Shown piece after piece: positions 1 to 6,409 of a stretch of 8,162 nt of DNA. This stretch comes from Oscillospiraceae bacterium (GTDB lineage Bacteria > Bacillota > Clostridia > Oscillospirales > Acutalibacteraceae). The position numbers were made by a program, and so were the translations under genes. The notes beneath the pieces were generated by a model, which saw only the letters and a list, made by a program, of their open reading frames with translations, made no database searches and was not told the origin of the DNA. Location: positions 1 to 8,162 of the forward strand of contig JAIRZH010000076.1 of NCBI GenBank assembly GCA_031267335.1. Direction: 5' to 3'. Each line of letters opens with the position of its first letter. The stretch's first letter is position 1.

Positions 1-99
1 ATTTATATCTATTAACATTTTTACCGCCTTTACTATCAATATTTTTATTTTAATTTAGTTTTTTTCTTTCATTTTAATTTTTAGTTTAACTTTTTTTTT

Positions 100-225
100 A
101 TTGATAGACAAGTCTAATGTTTTCGAGAAATTTCTATTTTCCTTCTAAACGCAGTAGAACATTTAATAAATAAATTTGAAGTTTCAAATAACTTAACATC
201 TTTTTTAAATTCAGTTAACAAAAAC
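100..225 (+). pseudogene. Remnant of an upstream copy of the coiled-coil protein's C-terminal repeat
   Basis: Read in the same frame as the gene that begins at 226, bases 121-225 encode a segment matching the C-terminal repeat of that gene (residues 408-442). Continuing through the first few codons of the gene, 22 of 39 positions are identical by my hand alignment, including the stretch NLTSF and the later NSV. Similarity continues weakly back to about base 100, but an in-frame TAA at 115-117 interrupts it and about three codons are missing. There is no ATG, GTG or TTG in frame between that stop and 226. The simplest reading is the tail of a lost upstream repeat or paralogue, or the broken 5' part of a once longer gene. 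Bases 1-99 are T-rich, and I see no gene or clear promoter there. Confidence 0.6.
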
Positions 226-1617
226 ATGCTAAAAAATTGTCAAGAAGAAATTATAGAAAAAATCGAATCAGCCGACAAATTTAGAAAACAAATCGAATCA
301 GCCACCAAAAATATCGAAAAAATTAAACGTATAACTGAATCAAATTCAGAATTTTTACCGAATTTAAAGAAATATCTAGAAGATATAGAATCAGTGGTTT
401 TATTGAAAAATTTTGATATTAATCGAATAGATATTCTAAAAGATAATATTTTAAAAATTTTATTAATTTTAAAAGAAATTTTTAATCGTTTTAAAGAAGA
501 AATAAATTATAGAAAATATTATTATGGCTTAGAACTATTATTAGAAAAATTTTCGAATTATTCTTATTATCGAGCCAATAACATTATTTTTATTCTAGAA
601 GTTATAATTAAAAGTTTGATATCCAAATTTGAAAAAACAGAAAATTTAGAAAATTTTTTTAGTTTACTTAATTGTATCGATTTTAATTTATTTTATTCAA
701 TCTTTTATAAGGTAAACGCAAAGCTTAACGAAGCCGAAGAAGAAGCCTTGATCAAAGATTTTGATGAAATAATTGAAAAATCCAGAAAAGCCGAAGAAAA
801 CAAAACCGAAGAAGCTAAAAAAGCTGAAAAAGAAGAAAGAATTAAAAAAATCGAAGAAACTAATAAATGTACTGAAGAAGCTAATGAAGTAATTGATGCA
901 GAAATCGAAAAAATCAATAAAGAAATCGAAGAAGCCAAGAAAAGAATCAAAGAATCCAATAAAAAAGTTGATGAAACGATTAAAGAAAACGGAGAAGAAA
1001 AAACGTCAGAAGAAATCGAAAAATTTAAGACAACATCCAAAGAATTAAAAAAAATTAGACAAGCCTTAGACATAATTAAAGAAATTTTTTCTAAGCGTGA
1101 TGAAATAATTTTAAATTTTAATTACTTTAAAGAACGAATTTTTGATTTTATAAAAAATAGAGAAAATTTTAATTTTAATAAAATTGAAATTAAAAAAATC
1201 TTATTAAATTATTATTATGTTTTAATATATATATCAGAAAATTTTTATATTTTAGAAGCTGTTAATAATGAATTCTTAGAAGAATCAAATCATGAGGAAC
1301 CATTCAGACGATTTTATATAATTTGCGAACAAATGTTTAAAGCGATAGCTGATAATATGTATTATTTTTATTTGTCATGTGATGCATGTCTTCACCTTCC
1401 TGGAGGAATTAATTTTATTGTTAATTACAAGTATAACGATGAATCTTTTCAGGAAATTTTTACTCTTCTTCTAGACGCAATAATAGATTTAATAAATACG
1501 GTTGAAGATTCAAAAAACTTAACATCTTTTTTTAATTCAGTTGACAAAGAATTTCTAAAAAAAAGGTTACTGCTTGCCCTTGCTAAAATAAATAATACAA
1601 TGCCAAGCCACGAGTAA
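226..1617 (+). CDS. Hypothetical repeat-containing coiled-coil protein
   Basis: I do not recognise this 463-residue protein. It has no signal peptide or convincing membrane segment. Residues 1-45 are charged and helical. Residues about 45-165 and 285-461 are two related helical, aromatic-rich domains. Residues about 165-285 are a Glu/Lys-rich coiled coil (repeated EIEK, KKIEE and EEAKK patterns). The two domains share a gapless repeat, residues 120-149 against 411-440 (offset 291), with matching LI, E, NL and FF positions; residues 61-90 and 311-340 look more weakly related. The start is uncertain: ATG 226 has no Shine-Dalgarno sequence and falls inside a further repeat copy running in from upstream, so the gene may be 5'-truncated. 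It converges on the transporter operon, with nested mobile elements between them. A structural or host-interaction role would be a guess. Confidence 0.75.
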   Translation: MLKNCQEEIIEKIESADKFRKQIESATKNIEKIKRITESNSEFLPNLKKYLEDIESVVLLKNFDINRIDILKDNILKILLILKEIFNRFKEEINYRKYYYGLELLLEKFSNYSYYRANNIIFILEVIIKSLISKFEKTENLENFFSLLNCIDFNLFYSIFYKVNAKLNEAEEEALIKDFDEIIEKSRKAEENKTEEAKKAEKEERIKKIEETNKCTEEANEVIDAEIEKINKEIEEAKKRIKESNKKVDETIKENGEEKTSEEIEKFKTTSKELKKIRQALDIIKEIFSKRDEIILNFNYFKERIFDFIKNRENFNFNKIEIKKILLNYYYVLIYISENFYILEAVNNEFLEESNHEEPFRRFYIICEQMFKAIADNMYYFYLSCDACLHLPGGINFIVNYKYNDESFQEIFTLLLDAIIDLINTVEDSKNLTSFFNSVDKEFLKKRLLLALAKINNTMPSHE

Positions 1618-1759
1618 CTACAATAAACAAATCGTTTAAACAATTTGAAGAGCTAACGATTAAATTCGATAATCTTACAATCAAAAATAAATACTAGGGA
1701 CTGTTTCCACTATTGTTTAACGACCATATTTCGGTAATTTTTGATTTGTACTACGCTAA

Positions 1760-1921
1760 GAGCCTATCTAATATCTCTTTAGCAACACATATATTTAACT
1801 AAAATTTTTAAAATTCTGTATTGCTCGTCAGTTAAATACGTTAGTATTTGCTTTCCTCACGCTTTGGAATTTAAAAATTTTATCGTTAAATCTGTATTGC
1901 TTAAAAATATTAGACAGGCTC
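1760..1921. mobile_element. MITE-like element, family A full copy (162 bp), nested
   Basis: The ends GAGCCTATCTAATAT (left) and GAGCCTGTCTAATAT (right end, minus strand) open an inverted repeat of about 55 bp. The element is flanked on both sides by TAA (1757-1759 and 1922-1924), a 3-bp target duplication of the TNA type. It contains the 11-bp direct repeat TCTGTATTGCT at 1815-1825 and 1891-1901, exactly 76 bp apart. It is inserted 63 bp into the outer element. A shorter relative lies at 6502-6587 in the opposite orientation. There is no open frame of note; movement would need a transposase supplied from elsewhere. Confidence 0.8.
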
Positions 1922-1922
1922 T

Positions 1923-1960
1923 AAATTTTTTCACAATACGTCAGTATTGTGAAAAAATTT
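1923..1960. repeat. Perfect 17-bp stem-loop inside the outer element
   Basis: Bases 1923-1939 and 1944-1960 are perfectly complementary, with a 4-base loop GTCA. The arms run T-tract first and A-tract last on the plus strand, the reverse of a bidirectional intrinsic terminator, so I do not call it a terminator. It appears to be the central hairpin of the outer 159-bp element. Confidence 0.7.
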
Positions 1961-2048
1961 TCCTTGCCCAAACCAAAAATTACTCGAAATTTTGTCATTT
2001 CAAATAGTGGGAACAGGCCCTAGTCTAAAACAATTGAATTTATAGAAT

Positions 2049-2056
2049 ATAGGCTC
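2049..2056 (-). mobile_element. Possible solo element terminus
   Basis: On the minus strand this reads GAGCCTAT, identical to the left end of the family A element at 1760, and it is followed on the plus strand by TAA (2057-2059). It sits just beyond the stop codon of the substrate-binding protein gene. No matching second end is evident, and a site this short could arise by chance. Confidence 0.35.
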
Positions 2057-2065
2057 TAAATATTT

Positions 2066-2896
2066 TTATGAATCTTTTACTACAAAATCTTTGCCAAGCC
2101 ATTTTTCTATAAGCTTGTTAATTGTTCCATCTGTTTGGAATTGATTAATGCATTTGTTGAATTCAGATACTAAACTTGAACCTTTTGGAAATGCAATATT
2201 CATTGTAGAAGGTTTAATATTTCCTAATTCTTTATTAGAAAAAACAGTAACTTTATACCCAGGATGTTTTTCAAGCGATGCAGGCACAGTCGAATCATCT
2301 GTCATAAAGGCATCGACTTTTTTGTTAAATAATTCTAAAGAAACCAAAGTTTCATCGTTCAGAGAAGTAACTTCTGCGCCGAATTTATATGCATATTCTT
2401 CTTGAACAGTTCCAAACATTACTGAAATTTTTTTATCTTTAATTTCCGAAATAGTTTTGATTGGGTTTTTTTCAGGATAAACAATAGCAATTTTTGAATA
2501 ATAGTAAGGATCTGAAAAATCAACACTTTTAGCTCTTTCTTCTGTGTAATTCATTGCGGCAATCACTAGATCAGCTCGTTTAGAATTGAGCGACCCAATT
2601 AAGCCGTTAAAATCCATGTCAATTATTTCATATTTAAAACCAAGAACTTCTGATATTTGTTTTAATAAATCAATATCAAATCCAATGTAGTTTTTTTCTC
2701 CATTTTCATCTAGTTCAATGTTTTCGAAAGGTCTATATCCTGCATTTGTGGCAACTTTAAAAGTTTTTCCTGAATAAATTTTTCCATTATTAATTATTGT
2801 TTTATCTTTTTTTATGTTATTTTTATATATTGAAAATAAAATAGTTAACAACACGCACATCGCTAAACTAATGTATATTAAACTGATTTTTTTCAT
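2066..2896 (-). CDS. Amino-acid ABC transporter substrate-binding protein
   Basis: This is an extracellular receptor of the SBP_bac_3 family (276 residues, normal length). It captures a polar or charged amino acid and delivers it to the permease encoded two genes upstream. Family landmarks visible are YRPFE (54-58), GFDIDLL (72-78), AAMNYTEERAKSVDFSDPYY (113-132) with the ligand-carboxylate Arg at 121, FGTVQE (161-166), and the ligand-amino-binding region FMTDDST (197-203). The N-terminus has a hydrophobic segment (about 4-24). Cys14 sits in LAMC, which lacks the usual Gly/Ala/Ser before Cys and is followed by more hydrophobic residues, so an uncleaved membrane anchor seems likelier than a standard lipoprotein. 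AGGAGAA (2904-2910) is a good ribosome binding site. It is the last gene of the operon, 39 bp after the ATPase gene. Substrate (Gln, Arg, Cys or other) cannot be decided here. Confidence 0.93.
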   Translation of the reverse strand: MKKISLIYISLAMCVLLTILFSIYKNNIKKDKTIINNGKIYSGKTFKVATNAGYRPFENIELDENGEKNYIGFDIDLLKQISEVLGFKYEIIDMDFNGLIGSLNSKRADLVIAAMNYTEERAKSVDFSDPYYYSKIAIVYPEKNPIKTISEIKDKKISVMFGTVQEEYAYKFGAEVTSLNDETLVSLELFNKKVDAFMTDDSTVPASLEKHPGYKVTVFSNKELGNIKPSTMNIAFPKGSSLVSEFNKCINQFQTDGTINKLIEKWLGKDFVVKDS

Positions 2897-2935
2897 CTTA
2901 ATTTTCTCCTAATATTTTTATAAACATGGTAAAAT

Positions 2936-3658
2936 TTATAAAACTTTTTCTAAAAATTCCTTTGCCCTTATTGTTTTTTGGTTTTCAAAAAAATCTTTTG
3001 AAGAACTGTCTTCAGTTATTACTCCTTGATCAATAAAACAAATTCGGTCCGCGACTTCTTTAGCAAAACCCATTTCGTGTGTCACGATAATCATGGTAAT
3101 ATTGGTAGTAGCAAGTTCGCGAATAACCTCTAAAACTTCTTTTACCATTTCAGGGTCAAGTGCACTAGTTGGTTCATCAAAAAGTAATACTTCGGGTTCC
3201 ATTGCAAGCGCTCTGGCTATGGCGATTCGTTGTTTTTGCCCACCTGATAACGATGATGGATATGATTTTTCTTTATCCGATAATCCAACACGTTTTAATA
3301 AATCACGAGATTTTTGTTCGATTTCATTTCGACTATTTTTTTTTGTTCTTAAAGGAGCATAAATCATATTTTCGATAACATTTTTTTGCGGAAAAAGATT
3401 AAAATTTTGAAAAACCATACCAACATTTTTACGAATTTTTTGAATATCGGCATTTTTATCCATTATGTTTTCGCCATTAATAATAATTTGGCCATTATCG
3501 GGTATTTCTAAAAGATTAATGCATCGAAGTAAAGTTGATTTCCCTGAGCCAGAAGAACCAATAACTACAATAACCTCACCTTTTTGAATTTTTAAATCAA
3601 TTCCCTTAAGGACTTCGCTGCGTCCGAAAGATTTTTTTATTTTTTTAATTTCTATCAC
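2936..3658 (-). CDS. Amino-acid ABC transporter ATP-binding protein (GlnQ/HisP type)
   Basis: This is the cytoplasmic ATPase that powers the importer. The 240 residues match the family length, and every ABC motif is present: Walker A GSSGSGKST (34-42), Q-loop Gln84 in VFQNFNLFP, signature LSGGQKQR (137-144), Walker B VLLFDEP (157-163), D-loop SALD (165-168) and switch His194 in VTHEMGF. The start codon is GTG, the reverse complement of CAC at 3656-3658. It lies inside the end of the permease gene, a 14-base overlap. A strong AAAGGAG site lies in the permease's last codons, so translation is probably coupled. The motifs are typical of polar amino-acid transporters, but the substrate cannot be read from the ATPase. 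Confidence 0.96.
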   Translation of the reverse strand: MIEIKKIKKSFGRSEVLKGIDLKIQKGEVIVVIGSSGSGKSTLLRCINLLEIPDNGQIIINGENIMDKNADIQKIRKNVGMVFQNFNLFPQKNVIENMIYAPLRTKKNSRNEIEQKSRDLLKRVGLSDKEKSYPSSLSGGQKQRIAIARALAMEPEVLLFDEPTSALDPEMVKEVLEVIRELATTNITMIIVTHEMGFAKEVADRICFIDQGVITEDSSSKDFFENQKTIRAKEFLEKVL

Positions 3659-4412
3659 TTTTTTTTAATCTCCTTTCTAATAAGCTTGCTATAAAAGTGA
3701 AAAACATTACTAATACATAATATAAAATTGCAACAATCAAAAAAGGCTCAAATGCTAAGTATGTTGAATTCATTGCTATTTGTGCCGCTCTCATCATATC
3801 TATCATACCAATTGTTGAAACAAGTGAAGATTCTTTGAGAAGAGCGATTGTTTCATTGACAAGCGCAGGGAGAACATTTTTAATAGCTTGCGGAAACACA
3901 ATGTCTAACATTGCATTTTCCCTAGATACACCTAAAGCAATTGCTGCTTCGGTTTGCCCTCTATCGATTGATTCGATTCCGCCGCGTAATATTTCCGAAA
4001 TATAAGCAGCTGAATTAAAAGAAAAAGCAATAACAGCTGCATTATATGATGAAATATCGCAATTAAATATCTGAGGGGTCGCGAAATAAATCAAAAACAC
4101 TTGCACAAGTAGTGGCGTTCCTCGAAAGACAGAAGTATAAAAACGAGCTAATAATTTTAAAATTTTAAATTTTGAAACTTTAATAATAGCTATTAAAATT
4201 CCAAATATAGACCCAAAAATAAACGATAATCCAGTTATTTTAAAAGTATTTATAATTCCATTAATAAATATTTTGTAGAAAGGGAAAATTCTTTCGAATT
4301 CTAATTTCAAACCTAACGATTGGCAATTATTTAATGAACAATCAATAATTAACATTAATACTAATGAAATTGCCATTTTTATAGTTAGAGATTTTTTTTC
4401 GTCTTTTTTCAT
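3645..4412 (-). CDS. Amino-acid ABC transporter permease (HisM/GlnP family)
   Basis: This is the integral membrane channel subunit, probably a homodimer because only one permease gene is present. It has 255 residues. The cytoplasmic EAA loop that docks on the ATPase is clear: EAAIALGVS (155-163), then FPQAIKNVLPAL (173-184). FRGTPLLVQ (96-104) is another family signature. Hydrophobic spans lie near 13-25, 53-78, 100-113, 122-140, 188-205 and 222-246. The N-terminal span followed by a short extracytoplasmic stretch (26-45) makes it slightly longer than minimal family members. GGAG lies 8 bases before the ATG. It is the first gene of the operon and follows the promoter at 4440-4468; its 3' end overlaps the ATPase gene. 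Confidence 0.94.
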   Translation of the reverse strand: MKKDEKKSLTIKMAISLVLMLIIDCSLNNCQSLGLKLEFERIFPFYKIFINGIINTFKITGLSFIFGSIFGILIAIIKVSKFKILKLLARFYTSVFRGTPLLVQVFLIYFATPQIFNCDISSYNAAVIAFSFNSAAYISEILRGGIESIDRGQTEAAIALGVSRENAMLDIVFPQAIKNVLPALVNETIALLKESSLVSTIGMIDMMRAAQIAMNSTYLAFEPFLIVAILYYVLVMFFTFIASLLERRLKKSDRN

Positions 4413-4439
4413 CGGTGTTGCTCCGTACTTTAAAATTTA

Positions 4440-4468
4440 GTTATATATATATATATATATACTTTCAA
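4440..4468 (-). promoter_or_regulatory. Putative SigA-type promoter of the amino-acid transporter operon
   Basis: On the minus strand, TTGAAA (4468-4463) is followed by a 17-base spacer and TATAAC (4445-4440), each one mismatch from consensus. The start codon of the permease is 28 bases beyond the -10. The spacer is almost entirely TA repeats, which also offer other TATATA registers, so the exact -10 is uncertain. Confidence 0.6.
4442..4461. repeat. (TA)10 dinucleotide tract in the promoter spacer
   Basis: Ten uninterrupted TA units run from just after the -35 box into the -10 box of the transporter promoter. Tracts of this kind are prone to slipped-strand length change, and each step would move the boxes by 2 bp. 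Confidence 0.95.
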
Positions 4469-4486
4469 ATTCAAACTCCGAATTTG
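4466..4486. promoter_or_regulatory. Inverted repeat overlapping the -35 box (possible operator)
   Basis: CAAATTC (4466-4472) and GAATTTG (4480-4486) form a perfect 7-bp dyad with a 7-base spacer. It overlaps the -35 box of the transporter promoter, a position suited to a repressor or activator site. No regulator gene is in the window, and AT-rich dyads can arise by chance. Confidence 0.35.
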
Positions 4487-4517
4487 TAAGAATCTGAAAA
4501 TTATCATTAATCTGACC

Positions 4518-4551
4518 TCATATAATTGTTAAACGGTAGTGGAACAGGCTT
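4518..4551 (-). mobile_element. Solo end of the MITE-like family
   Basis: Read on the minus strand from 4551, the sequence AAGCCTGTTCCACTACCGTT continues into TTAAC and closely matches the left end of the element at 1697. It is followed on the plus strand by TAA (4552-4554), the target repeat seen at other copies. No partner end is recognisable, so this is a truncated or decayed copy. It lies just upstream of the transporter promoter. Confidence 0.55.
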
Positions 4552-4560
4552 TAATATAAA

Positions 4561-4591
4561 TTCTTCGCCCACGTAACACGTGGGCGAAGAA
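4561..4591 (-). terminator. GC-rich perfect hairpin, possible terminator of the FtsH-like gene
   Basis: Bases 4561-4574 and 4578-4591 form a perfect 14-bp stem with a 3-base loop (AAC). The core CGCCCACGT is strikingly GC-rich for this DNA. It lies 100 bases past the stop codon of the minus-strand FtsH-like gene and is followed in that direction by TTTATATT, a moderate U-tract. Termination or mRNA 3'-end protection are both plausible. The weak U-tract and long distance lower confidence in the terminator call; the hairpin itself is certain. Confidence 0.5.
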
Positions 4592-4632
4592 CATAAAACT
4601 ATAAATTATAACATAATCGACCTTCTTGCTAT

Positions 4633-4690
4633 GCTTTGGATTTTTAAAAATTTTAATAAATTCTATACCCTTAGAAATATTAAATATGAT
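4633..4690. mobile_element. Decayed copy of the family A element
   Basis: From GCTTTGGA onward this region aligns with the right half of the element at 1760-1921 (bases 1861-1918), including TTTAAAAATTTTA and the later AAATATTA. The terminal GGCTC and flanking repeat have been lost. It ends directly at the stop codon of the FtsH-like gene. Confidence 0.45.
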
Positions 4691-4691
4691 A

Positions 4692-6356
4692 TTATGCAGC
4701 AGTCCCAGCAGATACAATTGATCCATTAGATCCATTAGATTCTTTTTTCGCTATATGAAGCTTCATGATTTCTTCAAAAGTTTCTCGATTCATCTCTTTA
4801 TGCTCCATTAAATAATCTGCAATAGTTTTTATGACTTTTGCGTTTTCTTGAACTACTTTTTGTGCTAAAGAGAAACATCTTTGAGTTATTTCTTTAAGTT
4901 TGTATACATTTTCTTTTTTTGTGTAAAACAATGCCAATTTTCCGTTTGATGACATCCCCAATTTCTTTATCAATTCTGCAATTTTTTCGCCACGAGAAAA
5001 ATCACTAGATACTCCCGTCCCGTAAGAACCACAATGATATTCCTCTGCAGCTGCTCCGCCGTAAAACATTGCTATCTCATTTTCTAACATTTCTTGGTTT
5101 AAATTTCGGTTTTCTTGTTCAGCTGTTTGACCAAAGAAGCAAACGCCAAGAAACGGGCCTCTTGGGATAATCGATATTGAACTTAAATAACTATTTTCAT
5201 CTAAAAAATAGTTCGTAACAGCATGCCCTGCTTCATGTATGGCAGTTAAATACAAATCTTCTTTTGAGGTTTGAATAAGTTTCTTTTTCCCATAGCTTAC
5301 TTCCATAAAAGCTTCCAACAAATGCTCAGAAGTCATCGTTATTTTCTTGCTATTTTCCTGAGCATCATTTATGGCGAAAATCTTTGAAAGTTCAATGATT
5401 GCTTTCATTTTTGCTCCAGAAAAATTGGAAGTTAAACTTACAATATTTTCCAAATAATTTGCTGGAACTTGAATTAAATTTTCTAATTTCCTTAACTCTC
5501 TACTAAGCATCTCAAACCTTTCCTGCCATTTTAAAAATGGGACTTTAATGCTCACGCCAATTCTACCATCCCTCATAATTGCTGGATCTATCGACCCCTT
5601 ATCATTGGTTGTTCCCACAATAATCATATTTTTTTGTACATAATCTAATTGACTTACCATTTCGTTTACCGCGGAATCAGCTAGTTTGCCAGTTACTCCA
5701 CCACGTATACGAGCACAGTTATCTATTTCATTAAGAACTAAAATTACAATGTAACCTCTCGAAGCAAAATCTCGACAATGTTCGAACAAAGCTCTAATTT
5801 GGTTCGCAGCATCAACTACATACACACCACCAATCCTGCTACAGTCAACATATACATACATAGGTTTTTTGTTTGAAAATTTTTCTTTATCTTTATCAAA
5901 AATTTTTATTAAATGGTTATATGCAGCATTAACTATAGACGTTTTTCCTGTTCCTGGAGGGCCGTATAAAAGTATATTTTGTGGCGATTCACATTGCAAA
6001 ATTCGGTATTTCTCTGGATTTACAAGCATATCCATCGATCTTTCTAAAACTTCTTTGGCCTCAGAAGCACCGTAAATATCTTCAAAATATATCGAGCGAG
6101 CTGGTGCACTTAAGACTTTCAATGAAGCTTTCGAATCTGATTGAGTAAACGCCGACTGAAGTGTTTGCTGAAAATTTTTCGCCGATTCTTCGCTTTTTTT
6201 CGATATTCTCGCTGCTAAATCCGCTGCCATTTTTATTTCAAATGACACTTGATCAATTTCTTTTACTACCTGCCTGAAATTCCTTGTGCCGAAATATATC
6301 CCTGCTATATTACTAGCAACTAAACACAACGATAAAAACGATTGTAACATTCTCAT
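4692..6356 (-). CDS. FtsH-like membrane-anchored AAA zinc metalloprotease with altered Walker B
   Basis: This 554-residue protein is related to FtsH, which uses ATP to pull membrane or cytosolic proteins into a zinc protease chamber. One N-terminal membrane segment (about 4-23) is followed by a helical linker (25-70), then the AAA module: Walker A GPPGTGKT (132-139), pore-loop aromatic Tyr179 in VYVV (FtsH has FVG), sensor-1 Asn251 and arginine fingers Arg262/Arg265 in MRDGR. The M41 peptidase has HEAGH (374-378), the third zinc ligand Asp452 in SSDFSRG, and GGAAAEE (433-439). The Walker B segment reads VLNEID: Asn209 replaces the Asp that normally helps bind Mg, while Glu210 remains. Bacterial FtsH usually has two membrane helices around an extracytoplasmic domain; here that is missing. 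The next Met (residue 3, ATG at 6350-6348) has better spacing from AAGGGA and may be the true start. The tail (541-554) is low-complexity. Confidence 0.88.
   Translation of the reverse strand: MRMLQSFLSLCLVASNIAGIYFGTRNFRQVVKEIDQVSFEIKMAADLAARISKKSEESAKNFQQTLQSAFTQSDSKASLKVLSAPARSIYFEDIYGASEAKEVLERSMDMLVNPEKYRILQCESPQNILLYGPPGTGKTSIVNAAYNHLIKIFDKDKEKFSNKKPMYVYVDCSRIGGVYVVDAANQIRALFEHCRDFASRGYIVILVLNEIDNCARIRGGVTGKLADSAVNEMVSQLDYVQKNMIIVGTTNDKGSIDPAIMRDGRIGVSIKVPFLKWQERFEMLSRELRKLENLIQVPANYLENIVSLTSNFSGAKMKAIIELSKIFAINDAQENSKKITMTSEHLLEAFMEVSYGKKKLIQTSKEDLYLTAIHEAGHAVTNYFLDENSYLSSISIIPRGPFLGVCFFGQTAEQENRNLNQEMLENEIAMFYGGAAAEEYHCGSYGTGVSSDFSRGEKIAELIKKLGMSSNGKLALFYTKKENVYKLKEITQRCFSLAQKVVQENAKVIKTIADYLMEHKEMNRETFEEIMKLHIAKKESNGSNGSIVSAGTAA
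4720..4737. repeat. Two tandem 9-bp repeats in the C-terminal tail of the FtsH-like gene
   Basis: GATCCATTA occurs twice in tandem and encodes the repeated Ser-Asn-Gly of the low-complexity tail. Being in units of three codons, copy-number change would lengthen the tail without a frameshift. Confidence 0.85.
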
Positions 6357-6409
6357 TTCCCTTTTGTTCTAAAAATTTCCCGATTTTAAAGGTGGGCTCC
6401 TCGAAATGA

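Larger units (their letters stand above)
1697..2020. mobile_element. MITE-like element (outer copy, 159 bp without its insert)
   Basis: The two ends form an imperfect inverted repeat of about 50 bp: GGGACTGTTTCCACT on the left, and GGGCCTGTTCCCACT when the right end is read on the minus strand. Both arms contain GGTAATTTTT or a close variant. The element is flanked by CTA on the left and TAG on the right, a palindromic CTAG arrangement, so no clean 3-bp target duplication can be read. A second element (1760-1921) sits inside it. Removing that insert and one TAA target copy leaves 159 bp, the unit length of the other copies. It has no coding capacity. It lies between the converging coiled-coil gene and transporter operon, and fills most of an otherwise gene-free 448 bp. 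Confidence 0.75.

Noticed and set aside
705..1073. Open frame of 122 codons on the minus strand
   Set aside because: It lies wholly opposite the Glu/Lys-rich coiled-coil segment; its Ser/Leu-rich composition is what reverse-complemented GAA/AAA codons give, and it has no ribosome binding site or neighbours.
1629..1646. Near-palindrome AAATCGTTTAAACAATTT after the coiled-coil gene
   Set aside because: An imperfect AT-rich dyad with no U-tract and no nearby promoter; not distinguishable from chance in such AT-rich DNA.
1923..1960. Intrinsic terminator for the converging genes
   Set aside because: The T-tract is in the 5' arm and the A-tract in the 3' arm on both strands' readings, the opposite of a functional U-tract arrangement; better explained as the element's own hairpin.
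2148..2405. Open frame of 85 codons on the plus strand
   Set aside because: It overlaps the conserved ligand-binding half of the substrate-binding protein on the other strand; a shadow of real coding sequence.
3093..3378. Two overlapping plus-strand frames of 89 and 69 codons
   Set aside because: Both are antisense to the ABC ATPase signature and Walker B region, which is clearly the true coding strand.
4529..4735. Open frame of 68 codons on the minus strand, overlapping the 3' end of the FtsH-like gene
   Set aside because: It runs through the hairpin and decayed element sequence, lacks a ribosome binding site and matches nothing I know.
5869..6075. Open frame of 68 codons on the plus strand
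   Set aside because: It is antisense to the Walker A region of the FtsH-like gene and has no independent support.
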